64,000 bases of DNA from positions 125,811,630 to 125,875,629 of the forward strand of contig OW121740.1 of assembly GCA_933228675.1 (NCBI GenBank), written 5' to 3'. The stretch's first letter is position 1; the number at the start of each line of letters is the position of its first letter. Position numbers and translations under genes: made by a program. Of the stretch, positions 22,700 to 33,459 are shown one piece after another. The stretch is from Stomorhina lunata. Lineage: Eukaryota > Arthropoda > Insecta > Diptera > Rhiniidae. A model generated the notes under the pieces. The model was not told where the DNA came from, searched no databases, and saw only the letters and a list, made by a program, of their open reading frames with translations.

Positions 22700-23295
22700 G
22701 GGCCAAATTACGGCATTCGATATCGATCGAAATCTTAGATATTTTCAAAACATTTGTATAGCATACTTTAAGGATAATCAAAATTATTTAAAAGATGCAC
22801 AGTTTACTATATTTTTTTGAAGTTATTTGCCAAAAGATGAACAATTGTTAAAGAGTTTTTATTGAACAATATATATTTTCAAAAACGAATCAATATAGGT
22901 ACCAAATTTCAATAGACTTTTTGCATCGTAGTAACTTTGAACATCCCTAAAGTATACTTTACAATATTCGCTTAAAAGTCTGGGGCCAAATTACGGCATC
23001 GATATCGATCGAAATCTTAGATATTTTCAAAACATTTGTATAGCATACTTTAAGGATAATAAAAATTATTTAAAAGATGCACAGTTTACCATATTTTTTT
23101 GAAGTTATTTGCCAAAAGATGAGATAAAGAGTTTTCATTGAACAATATATATTTTTAAAAACGAATCATAATAGATACCAAATTTCAATAAACTTTTTGC
23201 ATCGAAGTAACTTTGAACATCCCTAAAGTATACTTCACAATATCCGCTTTAAAGTCTGAGTTTTCCATCGATATCGAATGTGGTAATTTGGCCCC
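22700..23295. mobile_element. GGGGCCAAATTAC MITE, head-to-tail dimer
   Basis: Two units lie in tandem. The first starts GGGCCAAATTACGGCATTCG at 22700 and runs to about 22980, without its own right terminus. The second starts GGGGCCAAATTACGGCATCG at 22982 and ends in AATTTGGCCCC at 23295. The right end is the inverted copy of the left (GATATCGAATGTGGTAATTT against AAATTACGGCATTCGATATC). Units are about 280-320 bp and non-coding. A GATATCGATCGAAA block sits just inside each left end. Confidence 0.85.
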
Positions 23296-23470
23296 TGTTC
23301 TTGTTGTGCTGGCGAAAGCTTGTTTTGTAAAATGTGTACATTGAAATATGACGACACGAAGAACTTGAGATATTTAACTATTTACATATAAATATAGCGT
23401 ATACAATTTAATTATTTAATTGTAAAAATTAAAAAAAGGTTTATAGTGTACGATAGAAAGAAAAAAGTCA

Positions 23471-23791
23471 GGGGCCAAATTACGGCATTCGATATTGATC
23501 GAAATTTTAGAAATTTTCAAAACATTTGTATAGCATACTTTAAGGATAATAAAAATTATTTAAAAGATGCACAGTTTACTATATTTTTTTGAAGTTATTT
23601 GCCAAAAGATGAACAATTGTTAAAGAGTTTTCATTGAACAATATATATTTTTAAAAACGAATCAAAATGGATACGAAATTTCAATAAACTTTTTGCATCG
23701 AAGTAACTTTCAACATCCCTAAAGTATACTTCACAATATTCGCTTAAAAGTCTGAGTTTTCGATCGATATCGAATGCGGTAATTTGGCCCC
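23471..23791. mobile_element. GGGGCCAAATTAC MITE, complete third copy
   Basis: This is a single 321-bp copy with both termini (GGGGCCAAATTACGGCATTC at the left, CGAATGCGGTAATTTGGCCCC at the right). It is closely similar to the copy at 22982. No clean target duplication is visible, so the transposon superfamily is undetermined. Confidence 0.88.
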
Positions 23792-23934
23792 AGGTGTTAC
23801 GTATTTGTAACAGTGGGCAGAACTTAGCTATTTTTGAACGATTTTTTTACGTTACAAAAATGAATAAATATCAACATAAAATTTTTAATTAGATATACAT
23901 TTAAGAGTAATTTTTTATCGATATGGGCTTTTGA

Positions 23935-24225
23935 CATTAAAAGAAGCCAGACAGAATATCTTGAGGAGCTTCTATCAGAAGAAAGCCAGGGAGATGTGAT
24001 GAACAAGTGGTCATGGAGCCACCCAGTGCAGACTATTTACCGTCAAATGAAGACTCTAGAGATAAAGATGGCAGTGGACTTTCGCAAAATTTTCTCAAAG
24101 CTCTTCTTATACAACCTTGTGAAATAACAATCGCAAGGCCGGGAATGGCCGGGTTCGCAACGTTTGGGTATGGTGAACCCCTAAATACAGAAGATGTTAT
24201 GATAACTCTTCCACTAATTTAGAGA
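23935..24225 (+). other. Coding-like patch of unknown nature
   Basis: This patch is noticeably less A/T-rich than its surroundings and is open over much of two forward frames. One frame gives a 71-codon stretch from ATG 24007 (starting MVMEPPSADYLPSNEDS, ending with TAG 24220-24222). Another, read from about 23940, gives EYLEELLSEESQGDVMNKW and stops near 24124. I do not recognise either. It could be a relic of a transposon gene, a retroposed fragment, or an exon. No splice sites are convincing. Confidence 0.3.
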
Positions 24226-25630
24226 TCGACATTAGATCTATTGCAAGCACACCATGTAAGGTGCAATTATATGTAGAGCCGCTGATTTGTCACTACACGT
24301 GCAGCTCCAAGAAACCTTTTCTGCATCAGATACATGTTTTTTTTATATTTTTATGCAAGTTAGATTACTTGTTATTTAAAATTTGATTGATTTACCTAGT
24401 CTAGATCGCTGTGGGCATTAAAGGATTGACGTAACAGTGCCGCATTTCTTCAATTAATCATTATGTTTAAAATTCGAACTGTCACAAAGTAAGATAACAC
24501 ACTGCTACAAAAAAAATGAAGTAAAAGTTTCTGGGATGTAATACCATACTGGTAGGTACTGTCGAGTAGAACAACACTCTGTTTTTAGAATTTTCAAAAC
24601 ACCCCCAAAATCTGAAGTTACGGATAAAAACCGGTTTTTCATACCCGTGTACTCTTATCACCCCGTAACTTAGACAAATGCCAACCGATTTTAAGTTTTT
24701 TGAAAGATATTGAAAGAAGAAGCTTAGCCCTTTTCAACGATATATAAGCTGTGTTCCAGAACTCCCAATACTGTACAATATTGTACAAGTTTTAATCAGA
24801 AATTACAATTAAGTGTTCCTGTACTAAAAAAAACTGTAATTGAGAACGAATTTGAAAAAATTCTAAAATTTTCTCCTTAAAATAATTTACATGTTTTTGC
24901 CAGAAAAATTTTTCATGGCAAACATTTAAAAATTTTCAAAAAAAATATTTATGAATAAAAAACAAACAAATATTCTGAAAAATTGTTATAAAAAATAAAA
25001 TACAGAAGAACTGAAATGTTTGTAACTGGTTTAAAAACATTTCTTTGGATATTTTTCAAGTTAGATCAATAGTGGACTTAAATTTAGGTGTTTTATGTTC
25101 CCGTACTTCTATGTTAGTTTTGCTATTTGGGAGAGTAACTTCTAAATTACTCTCATTTGCTGGAACTCACCCAGAAAGTAAAGAAACAGACCTATAGTTT
25201 TTAATAAATATATTTACGAAACACATGTGTTTTTTAACACCAAATATATTTTTCCGTTTTTTTCTACATTTTTCTATTTTTGGGACTCAACATTTTTGTA
25301 TGCGAAGCGTGTTATTTATTATCTGATTTCAATAAGATATAATATAACCAATAAAATGAGCCTTCATATTTGAAAATCCGTCAAGAACTGACTGATTTGT
25401 TCAACATAAAAGAAAAACAAATGTTTACAAATAAACAGTTTTTAACGATTTCGATCAAAAATGTTTGCTTGACCTTCCTCTTTGATTGATTATAATCAAT
25501 TGCATTGAAATAAATACCTCTTACATTGTTTTAGAAAACAAAAGCACTTGAATGCTTCATTCCAAAGTTATGCGCTATAAATCTTAAAATTTAAATAGCT
25601 CATAATTCTCTAACTTTAAGTGATTCCATC
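24226..25630. other. A/T-rich sequence without recognisable features
   Basis: No gene or clear repeat was found. Some less A/T-rich stretches (for example 24530-24700, with ACTGGTAGGTACTGTCGAG) may belong to an unidentified dispersed repeat. Confidence 0.45.
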
Positions 25631-25632
25631 TA

Positions 25633-26917
25633 TCGGGTGTTTTTTATTGAGGTATAGAACTTTAAGTTGGCACCACTTTTTTAACTGGCGGCCATTTTGT
25701 CAGCTGTCAAGTGATTAATATTTAGTTTGGTTTGCCATTTCATCATGAACAGGTTGACAAAAGAACAACGCTTGCAAATCGTGCAAATTTATTTCGAAAA
25801 TAATGGTTCAGTTCGCGAAGTTTAACGCAAGCTCCGTCCATTTTATGGTCGACATAATCGTCCATCAGAGTAATTAATTCGGTTAACCATGGATCGTTTT
25901 CGCACTACGTTTACTCTATGTTATAATACGCATCCGCAGCGACGTCGAACAGTGCGCACCGAAGAAACAATTGCCGCTGTAGAGCAAAGTGTTGAAGAGG
26001 ACCCGAATGAATCGATTCGCTACCGTGCACAGCAATTGGAGCTTTGTCCATCAACTTTATGGAAGATTTTGCGGAAAGATCTTGGCTTGCGACCTTACAA
26101 GATCCAGCTTGTGCAAGAATTAAAGCCGCGAGACCATGCAATGCGTCGTGATTTTGGTGTATGGGACGTAAATGAGATTGATCTCGATGCTGAATTTCAT
26201 CGCAAAATTTTGTTCAGTGATGAGGCTCATTTTTGGTTGAATGGCTACGTCAACAAGCAAAATTGCCGCATTTGAAGAAGTGAAGAGAATCCACATGAGA
26301 CCCTTGAGACGCCATTACATCCACAAAAACTGACTGTTTGGTGTGCCCTATGGGCTGGTGGAATCATTGGGCCGTACTTCTTCCGAAATAATGCTGGAGA
26401 GTCAGTTACCATAAATGGAGACCGGTATAGAGCCATGATAACCGACTATTTTGATCCCCAATTGGATGGCATGAATGTGGATGAGTTGTGGTTCCAACAA
26501 GACGGCGGTACATGCCACACAGCGCACGTCACAATTGATTTATTGAAGGAAACATTCGATGAGCGCATAATTTCGCGGAATGGACCTGTCAATTGGCCAC
26601 CAAGATCGTGCGATTTGTGGGGATATGTGAAGTCGCTCGTCTACGCCAACAAACCAGAAACGTTAGGGGACTTGGAAGCCAACATTCGTGGCATTATTGC
26701 CAACATACGGCCCCATATGCTCGAAAAAGTAGTTGAAAATTGGACCTGTAGAATTGGCTTTATACGAGCAAGCCGCGGCGGCCACATGCCCGAAATCATA
26801 TTTAAACATTAATGGCATAAAATTATCCTTCCAATAAAGCCAAATTGATGGACATTAAAACGATTTTCTTGTGTTTTATTTTAATTCGAAGTTCTATACC
26901 TCTAAAAAAACACCCAT
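25633..26917 (+). mobile_element. Mariner-superfamily element, rosa-like DD41D, copy 2
   Basis: Inverted ends GGGTGTTTTTTATTGAGGTA (from 25635) and the complement of TACCTCTAAAAAAACACCC (ending 26915) match over about 28 bp, including TATAGAACTT. TA dinucleotides at 25631-25632 and 26918-26919 fit the mariner target. The 1.28-kb length is normal for the group. The termini differ from copy 1 at 11271, so the two belong to different families. Confidence 0.88.
25745..26812 (+). pseudogene. Broken DD41D-type mariner transposase lacking the third catalytic residue
   Basis: The reading starts at ATG 25745 (MNRLTKEQRLQIVQIYFENN) and hits a TAA after about 26 codons. It resumes with the second helix-turn-helix region and ILFSDEAHFWL, the first catalytic Asp (residue 111 of the frame starting at 25889). 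After NCRI a small insertion creates TGA. From about 26279 another frame carries WCALWAGG and WFQQDGGTC, the second Asp. The text then jumps from PPRSCDL straight to WGYVKS, whereas copy 1 has TPLDFFL between them. Seven residues (21 bp, in frame) holding the third Asp are lost. The C-terminus is otherwise intact to TAA 26810-26812. Confidence 0.9.
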
Positions 26918-26919
26918 TA

Positions 26920-27581
26920 TTAGAATTTTTTGATTTATATATACTATAACTTACATAAAAACCATTGTTATCGGAGGTTGATTACTAAAAAGGATTTGTG
27001 TTATTTCTGTCAAAATATAAATGCGATATTGGCATCACTCATAAGCAGCTGTTTCTATTGTAGACAAAAATCTATATCAGCTGGTTTCAATGCAGCTGCC
27101 GTATTAAAAAAAAGTAACTGACTGCAAGGCGACTGTTGCAACCAACGACTTTTGTAGTCGGTTTTCGTGTAGCCTGCTGTCATGATTGTGTTTCTAGCGT
27201 AAGTTCGGCAGATCACTGACGCCGTTACTGCTGCATCTAAGCCGACTTAGACATGTAATGCAAGAATGTCAAAATGAAAGGGTGCACAAGTAATCAAGAA
27301 CAAGCACGATAGTAGGAATATAAAAAGAAACCACAAACAGTAAACAATTTAAACAAAGTTAAATACATATAAAATATAATATTAAAATTTTTAAATAAAC
27401 TAAAATGAATAAAAATGAGTGTTAAATAAAAAACAAAATTTACTCAATCTAATATTAATAAAGAGTGAATGAAACTTATTCTTTGGTAAGTTTTGATCAT
27501 TCAATATATTCGAGTTTGTAATGCATCTTTTGCTTTCATTGTATTACCCAGCAAAACTTTTCGTTACTAACTAATGAAAAA
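26920..27581. other. Spacer without supported genes
   Basis: A less A/T-rich part (about 27115-27300) has no recognisable coding sequence. The remainder is A/T-rich. Confidence 0.45.
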
Positions 27582-28186
27582 CAAGTAAGAAAAGCCCGAA
27601 TATATCATACCCTTCACTACTAAGGTTAAATATGGACCAACAATTAAACAAAATTTCCTTAAGACTTAGGGACATACATACATACATATACCATGTGCTA
27701 TTTTTTCAAAATTTCGAGATTTTATTTTATAAATCTCCGGCTAAGGGCCTGATATGGGAGCTAGGGTCAATTGTGGACCGATTGTTACCAAATTTTGGAT
27801 ATTGGTTTATATTTATAAAATATTTATCTGTGCAAAGTTCAAGTTATCAAGTGCATTTATCTTTAGAGTTATTAACGTTTTTGTGCTTTTATGTGTATAT
27901 AAACGTTTTTTGAGAATGTGTCTTGTATGGAAGGTATGGTCAAATATAGGCTGATTTCTACAAAATTAGGAACACTGATTAAGGTTATGATAGGCAATAT
28001 TTGTGCCGAATATTGTTAAAACACAACTAAATTTGTGCTTATAAAGAACCAAAAACTCTATTCCGGGAAGGCATCCCTATGGGAGGTACCCGAAATAGTA
28101 ATCCGATTTCAGCCAAAAAGTATAGGGATCGTCCTTGGACCGAAATATGAGTCTGTGCCAAATTTCATCAAATTATCTTTAAAGTT
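27582..28186 (+). mobile_element. Family A repeat, left part of a copy split by a LINE
   Basis: It begins ACAAGTAAGAAAAGCCCGAA and contains diverged versions of the family A blocks (CATACCCTTCACTACTAAGG, TATGGGAGCTAGGGTCAA, ATGGGAGGTACC, GTGCCAAATTTCATCAAATT). At 28186 the LINE begins. The last 13 bases, TATCTTTAAAGTT (28174-28186), are repeated at 31225-31237 on the other side. There the repeat resumes and continues to about 31312. Confidence 0.8.
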
Positions 28187-28479
28187 GGGTGATGTAGGGG
28201 ATGTTGGATACCAAGTAACGGTCCTGATCGGTCTTAACTTGGAAATGCCCAGGCTAATCTTGGTCATCCTTCATCTCAATTGTGGACACTGACCTCCTAG
28301 TGGTATCACCCAGGTAGCTACGTTAACACCCGTTAAAGTAGTGAGCTAATATGTGCCGCGAGTTCCCCCATAAGAACTATTAAAACATGGGTCTGGGACG
28401 TCGGGCTAGAAACCCACTCCTAGAAAAATTTAAACGGCCCCCCTAATGTTGATGACTATGGCAAACGAAAAAGGACCAT

Positions 28480-29250
28480 GATTTAAGGATCAGCACATGG
28501 AACATCCGAACCCTCTACAGAGGAGGTGCTTTGACCCGGTTGATGGATGTCTTCGAGGAATATAAATGTGATCTAACTGCTGTCCAGGAAGTAAGATGGA
28601 ATGGCAACGGCGTCGCCAAGACACCAAAAGGTGACCTATATTACAGCTGCCATCAGAGTAGGCATGAATTTGGTTGCAGATTCATAGTCAACTAAAAAAT
28701 GCGAAACCTAGTCTCCAGATTCACCCCAGTTAACGAAAGATTAGCAAGAATACGTGTAAAAGCAAAATATTTCTATCTGAGTTTAATTTGTGTTCACGCT
28801 CCCACAGAGGATAAAGATGAAGATTTAAAAGAAGCCTTTTATGAGCAAATCGAGGAAGTATAATCATGACGTAAAAATGATACTGGACAGGAAAGTTGCT
28901 TTGAGCCCACTGCTCGAAATACGGTAGTGAGTAGCACCAGATTTTAACACCGTAGGATACATAAAGCTACGTGGGTGTCTCCCGATCAAATGACAAAAAA
29001 TCAAATAGACCATATTGTAGTTGACGGAAGGCACTCATCAAGCGTATTGGATGTGCGTACAATTCGGGGAGCCAATATGGACTCCGATCACTATCTCGTT
29101 GCAGCCAAGGTGAAAACACGCCTGAGTGTGTCGCGAAATATGCAGACAGAATCGCAAAGGAAATTTAACACCACCAAGCTACAATCCCATCAAATTGCCA
29201 CAGATTACTCGCGACGAATAGCTCAATTACTCGGAGAAAATATTTCAACT
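28480..29250 (+). pseudogene. LINE endonuclease domain, broken
   Basis: The domain nicks target DNA to prime reverse transcription. The frame from 28480 gives LRISTWNIRTLY (start of the exonuclease-endonuclease-phosphatase fold), then LTAVQEVRWNGNG, where the Glu is the usual metal ligand. A TAA follows at 28693-28695. The same frame goes on with ICVHAPTEDKDE to TAA 28861-28863. The middle of the domain is then shortened by a deletion, and NQIDHIVVDGRH and DSDHYLVAAKV (C-terminal part with the catalytic SDH) follow in the frame running 28975-29586. The normal start is also lost: the ATG at 28458 runs into TGA after seven codons. It is not functional. Confidence 0.88.
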
Positions 29251-31206
29251 CCCAACGATATCAGCGCTCTTTGGCAACATATTGCCAGCTCTATGAAAAC
29301 TGCTGCAAAAACTTTGTATGACGAAGAGTGTCGCGATGCCATTGCGGAGAAAAATGGAGCCTACAGGGCGACCCTGCAGTCAGTAGTAACTCGTCGAACT
29401 TTAAAAAGATATAGAGAAAGAAAGAGGGAAGAAAAAAGAGAGAAGTGGAAAGACGTGTGTTCGAGCAGATTGAGTTTTATAAGAGTCGTAATGAAGTGCG
29501 TAAATTTTATCAAAAAGTTAAACACCAAACGGATGGTTTTAGCAATTGTATTTTCTCCTGCAAGGACGACCAAGGGAACGTGGTAACAGATGCTGAAACC
29601 GTACTAAAACTGTGGAAGGAGCACTTTTTCAAATTGTTGGTATCAAATGAAAGCGATCAAGATGACACGCTGATGATGGCGTTGTATGTCCACCACCAAA
29701 CCAAAATGAGATTAGAATCGCTATAAATCGACTAAAAAATAACAAAGCTGCGGGTGCCGATGGTCTTCCTGCTGAGCTTTTTAAGGCCGGAGGAGATGAG
29801 TTGATAAGGCTTATGTCCCAACTTATAGAAGCAATATGGTCAGAAGAATACTTGCCAGACGATTGGAACCTTAGTGTCCTTTGTCCTGTGCACAAAAAAG
29901 GAGATAAAACTGTGTGTGCAAATTATAGAGCGATAAGCCTCCTCTCAATTGCATATAAGATTCCATCGACCATACTGTGCGAAAGGCTTAAGCCCAAAAT
30001 TAACGAAATAATTGGGACGTACCAATGTGGCTTTAGACCAGGTAAATCAACCACTGACCAGATCTTTACTCTACGTCAGATCCTGGAGAAGACCCAAGAG
30101 AAACAAATTGACACGTATCATCTCTTTGTTGACTACAAAGCAGCTTTTGACAGCCCGATACGGATGAAGGTGTTTGAAGCAATGTCTGAGTTCGGCATCC
30201 CCACGAAGCTAATAAAGTTATGCAGAATGACACTAACTAATACAATATCATCTGTTAAGATAGGTAAGAACCTATCAGAGTCTTTCATAACTAAACGGGG
30301 TTTCAGACAAGGTGATTGTCTATCATGTGATCTCTTCAATATTGTGCTAGAGAAAATCTTACGAGGTGCAGCAGTTAATATAAGTGGTACAATCTTCAAT
30401 AGAAAACATACGATGACATTGATATTATGGGACGCACTTTACGCTAGGTAACTGCCGCCTTTTCCAATATCGAGAAGGAATCAAACAAAATGGGTCTAGC
30501 TGTAAATGAATCAAAAACAAAACTGATGGTTTCTTCAGGCAGACAGACCACTAGAATTGGATCACATGTGCCCGTAGAAAACTATAGCTTCAAAGTTGTA
30601 AAAGAATTTGTATACCTTGGTACCGCTGTGAACATCAACAACTATATAAGCTTTGAAATTAAACGTAGATTAATACTTGCCAATAGATGCTATTTTGACC
30701 TAAGCAAACAGCTAACAAATAAAGTCCTCTCCGTAAGAACTAAAATTACGCTCTATAAAACGCTTATACTACCCGTGTTACTGTATGGTACAGAATCATG
30801 GGTACTTGCACAGGCAGATGAAGCTATCCTTGGAGTGTTTGAGAGGAAAATCCTACGAAAAATATTTGGACCAGTCTGCGTCAACAATGAGTATCGACAT
30901 TGAATGAATCATGAGCTGTATGAGCTATACGCTGATATAGACATAGTAAAAGGCATTAAGCAACAGCGGCTGCGCTGGCTAGGACATGTTGTGCGAATGG
31001 ATGTAAATACTCTGGCAAGCAAAGTGTCCGATAATGATCCTGAGGGAACTCGTAGAAAAGGGCGCCCAAAACTTCGATGGAAAGACCAAGTAGAAGAAAA
31101 TCTTTCAATACTTGGCATAAGAAATTGCAGAATATGCACACAAGATAGAAGTGCATGGAATTCTAAAATATGCTCGGCCTTTGACCCAAACAGGTTGTTA
31201 CTATAG
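29251..31206 (+). pseudogene. LINE reverse transcriptase domain, catalytic motif damaged
   Basis: This region copies element RNA into DNA in intact relatives. It is spread over several frames. The linker ends at 29586. KLWKEHFFKLL follows in a second frame to 29726. A third frame to 30451 has NNKAAGADGLPAELF and CPVHKKGDKTVCANYR, YQCGFRPGKSTTDQI, motif A FVDYKAAFDS and motif B GFRQGDCLS. Just after NRKH, bases are missing, and motif C survives only as YDDIDIMG in another frame (about 30407-30430). TAG (30448-30450) and TGA (30901-30903) interrupt the thumb and C-terminal parts (LYKTLILPVLLYGTESW; LRWLGHVVRM; RRKGRPKLRWKDQ). The protein is dead. Confidence 0.9.
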
Positions 31207-31224
31207 GCCATTTAAGTAAGTAAG

Positions 31225-31312
31225 TATCTTTAAAGTTACGACCTATAGAATGATAACAAGCTTACATGGGTAACCGGCCATCCAGCATGCCGGACGGACA
31301 TCGTTAAAACAT
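31225..31312 (+). mobile_element. Family A repeat, right part after the LINE
   Basis: It starts with the duplicated TATCTTTAAAGTT, then ACGACCTATAG and ACAAGCTTACATGGG, and ends near CCGGACGGACATCGTTAAAA. These are the family A blocks that precede the right-hand terminus, which is missing. Confidence 0.75.
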
Positions 31313-31753
31313 TTGTACACGTTTTATTGTCTTTGAATATTGTGGAAATAAAAATGGATTGGAATTTTTGAATGAATTTTAGAATCGTACATTATATGTG
31401 ATGAGTTCTTTCTAAAAAGTATATATATTAAAAAATTGAGCACTGAGTACCCAAGTTCCATGCATTCAAAGTTGACTTACGCACGTGACAAAAAAAGTAA
31501 GTGCCTTTTAGAGCCGTAAGGAATATTGTAAAAGTAAGCGAATTATAGAAGATTTTTTTTTCGGAAAAATGTTTTTATAAAGGCTATTAATGGACCTTTA
31601 TAATCATGTTTTGTTCAAAAACAAGTATGCATTGGTTGGCTAAGAAAAAACAAATTTGTTCATTACGCACGTTACATTACGCACGTGACACTTTTTACCT
31701 TCATACATATTTTAGTAATTTAACATATATTTTCAGAAGTTTTTAAGAAAAAA
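31313..31753. other. Spacer with TTACGCACGTGACA motifs
   Basis: TTACGCACGTGACA occurs at 31477-31490 and 31677-31690. A one-base variant (TTACGCACGTTACA) lies directly before the latter at 31663-31676. Two further exact copies lie at 32377-32390 and 32543-32556. No gene is visible. Confidence 0.7.
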
Positions 31754-32309
31754 TTTGGCCCAGATCATTGTTTTGATATTGGGACCATGGCTATTGAAAT
31801 CGGTCCATTATTTATGGTTCCTCCCATAGGTCCCACTTCCCGGAATTGATATTTTGGCCACAAATATCAATATTTTTCCATGAAATTTGAAGCAAATACT
31901 CCTTATATAAAACTGAATCAATGTACAAAATTTCGTTGAAATCGGTTCACATTTGACCATAGCTCCCATACAAACTCTTCTGTCAAAACGCACTAAATGA
32001 AGCAAAAATCACTAAAACACTCGTAAATCTGAAGATAATGAGAATTCTAAGTTCATTTTTTGCATACATAATTTTTGTAAAAGCCGTAATCAATTTTCTA
32101 AATTTCAAGGTAATCGGTCCATATTTGACCCTAGGCCCCATGTAAGCCAAACTGACAAAAACAGCTTAAATATATAAGTTTTGAGAAAATGTTTCTATGA
32201 TGGCAAAATTTAGCAAATATTAGCCTTTATACAGGAAGAACACCTTTGACCTTAGTGGTGAAGGGTATCGTATGGTCGGACTTGACCGACTATTGCACTT
32301 TCTTACTTG
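31754..32309 (-). mobile_element. Family A repeat, partial copy
   Basis: In window orientation it runs from the CCCAGATCATT block through GGGACCATGGCTATT and CCCACTTCCCGGAATTGATA to the stem-loop GTCGGACTTGACCGAC and TTGCACTTTCTTACTTG. The hairpin-bearing end is missing. Confidence 0.85.
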
Positions 32310-32902
32310 TCTTAAATTAAAATAAAATTTATCAAATGGACATAAATGAACAGCATTGAATTTTTCGTACTTACTATTACGCACGTGACAAAGTTCAAAA
32401 ATCCAAAAAAAAATTACTTTTTGTAGAAGGCTATTAATTTCAATAATTTATTTAAGCAAACAAAAAACTTGCTTTAGAGATTTAACAACAAGACACTTCA
32501 ACTGATAATGAGCAACTAGTGGCATTATGTGGTTCTTTTGCCTTACGCACGTGACAAAGGAATGTTGCCGAAAAAAACATTTAAATATTCCGTTATTGAT
32601 GCACAGTTTGCTCTCATCTCACATTTTTATATTCATTTGTTGTTGTATCAGTTACTTACATACCAAACTGCAATATTACATATATATTATTTTCGTCAGC
32701 AGCAATGACAAAGCTTTTAAATTGAATTAAAGAGCCTTTCGTTTTACATACCATTTTTTTTGCATTTAAGATTATGATAAGCTGAAAAGTTGTTTACATA
32801 GTAAAATCTTAATAGTTTCTTTTCAATTTTCTGTTCTTAAAAATATTATGCGAGCGTTTTGATTTTTTAACTAACGGTGAACCATTTCATGGAAATGCCC
32901 AT
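32310..32902. other. A/T-rich spacer with two TTACGCACGTGACA motifs
   Basis: The motifs at 32377-32390 and 32543-32556 are exact 14-bp matches to those upstream. The 67-codon open frame at 32527-32730 is unsupported. Confidence 0.6.
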
Positions 32903-33414
32903 ATTCAAAAAATAAACTTAAAATTCTCATTATTTTCAGATTTACGAGCGTTTTAGTGAATTTTGTCCCATTTAGTGCGTTTTGAGAAAAGAGTTTACAT
33001 GGGAGCTATGGTCAAATGTGGACCGTTTTCAACGAAATTTGGTACAGTGATTTGAGTTTACATAAGCAGTATTTGCTTTAAATTTCAAGAAGTGGGACCT
33101 ATGGGAGGTACCATAAATAATGGGCCGATTTTGGCAAATTTCAATAGCCATGGTCCCATTATCAAAAAAAAATGATCTGTGCTAAATTTCATGAAATTAT
33201 TTTTAGAATTGCTTCCTGTAGTTTGATTACAAGGTTTACATGGAGGTCCAGCCAGCCAGACGGACGGACGCACTGACATCGCTATCTGAATTGGAAAGTG
33301 ATTTTAAGCCTATTGGTATACTAAAAGGTGGGTCTCAGACCAATATTACTATGCGTTACAAACATCAGCACAAATCCAATATACCCTTTCCACTTATGGT
33401 GGTGAAGGGTATAA
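32903..33414 (+). mobile_element. Family A repeat, partial copy in opposite orientation
   Basis: It begins at AAAAAATAAACTTAAAATTC and runs through TTTAGTGCGTTTTGA, ATGGGAGCTATGGTC and ATGGGAGGTACCATAAATAA to the terminal hairpin ATACCCTTTCCAC-TTATG-GTGGTGAAGGGTAT. The left (CAAGTAAG) end is missing. Confidence 0.85.
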
Positions 33415-33429
33415 AAATGTTCATGGTCT

Positions 33430-33450
33430 TGGTAGGATTTGAACCCGGGT
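33430..33450 (-). other. Isolated tRNA-type B box
   Basis: GGATTTGAACC (33435-33445) is the complement of GGTTCAAATCC, which fits the polymerase III B-box consensus. It follows the end of the family A copy directly. It could be a scrap of a tRNA-derived SINE. No cloverleaf is present. Confidence 0.3.
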
Positions 33451-33459
33451 AATTAATTT

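Larger units (their letters stand above)
28187..31224 (+). mobile_element. Non-LTR retrotransposon (LINE, RTE-like), decayed but near full length
   Basis: The insertion is bounded by the 13-bp direct repeat TATCTTTAAAGTT (28174-28186 and 31225-31237), as expected of target-primed reverse transcription. A leader of about 270 bp is followed by an apurinic-type endonuclease, a reverse transcriptase and a short 3' region ending CATTTAAGTAAGTAAG, a TAAG-repeat tail rather than poly(A). RTE clade is my inference from the compact endonuclease-RT layout, the short tail and the style of the RT. A 5'-truncated copy lies at 54815-55130, and an internally deleted one at 18260-18745. Confidence 0.88.
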
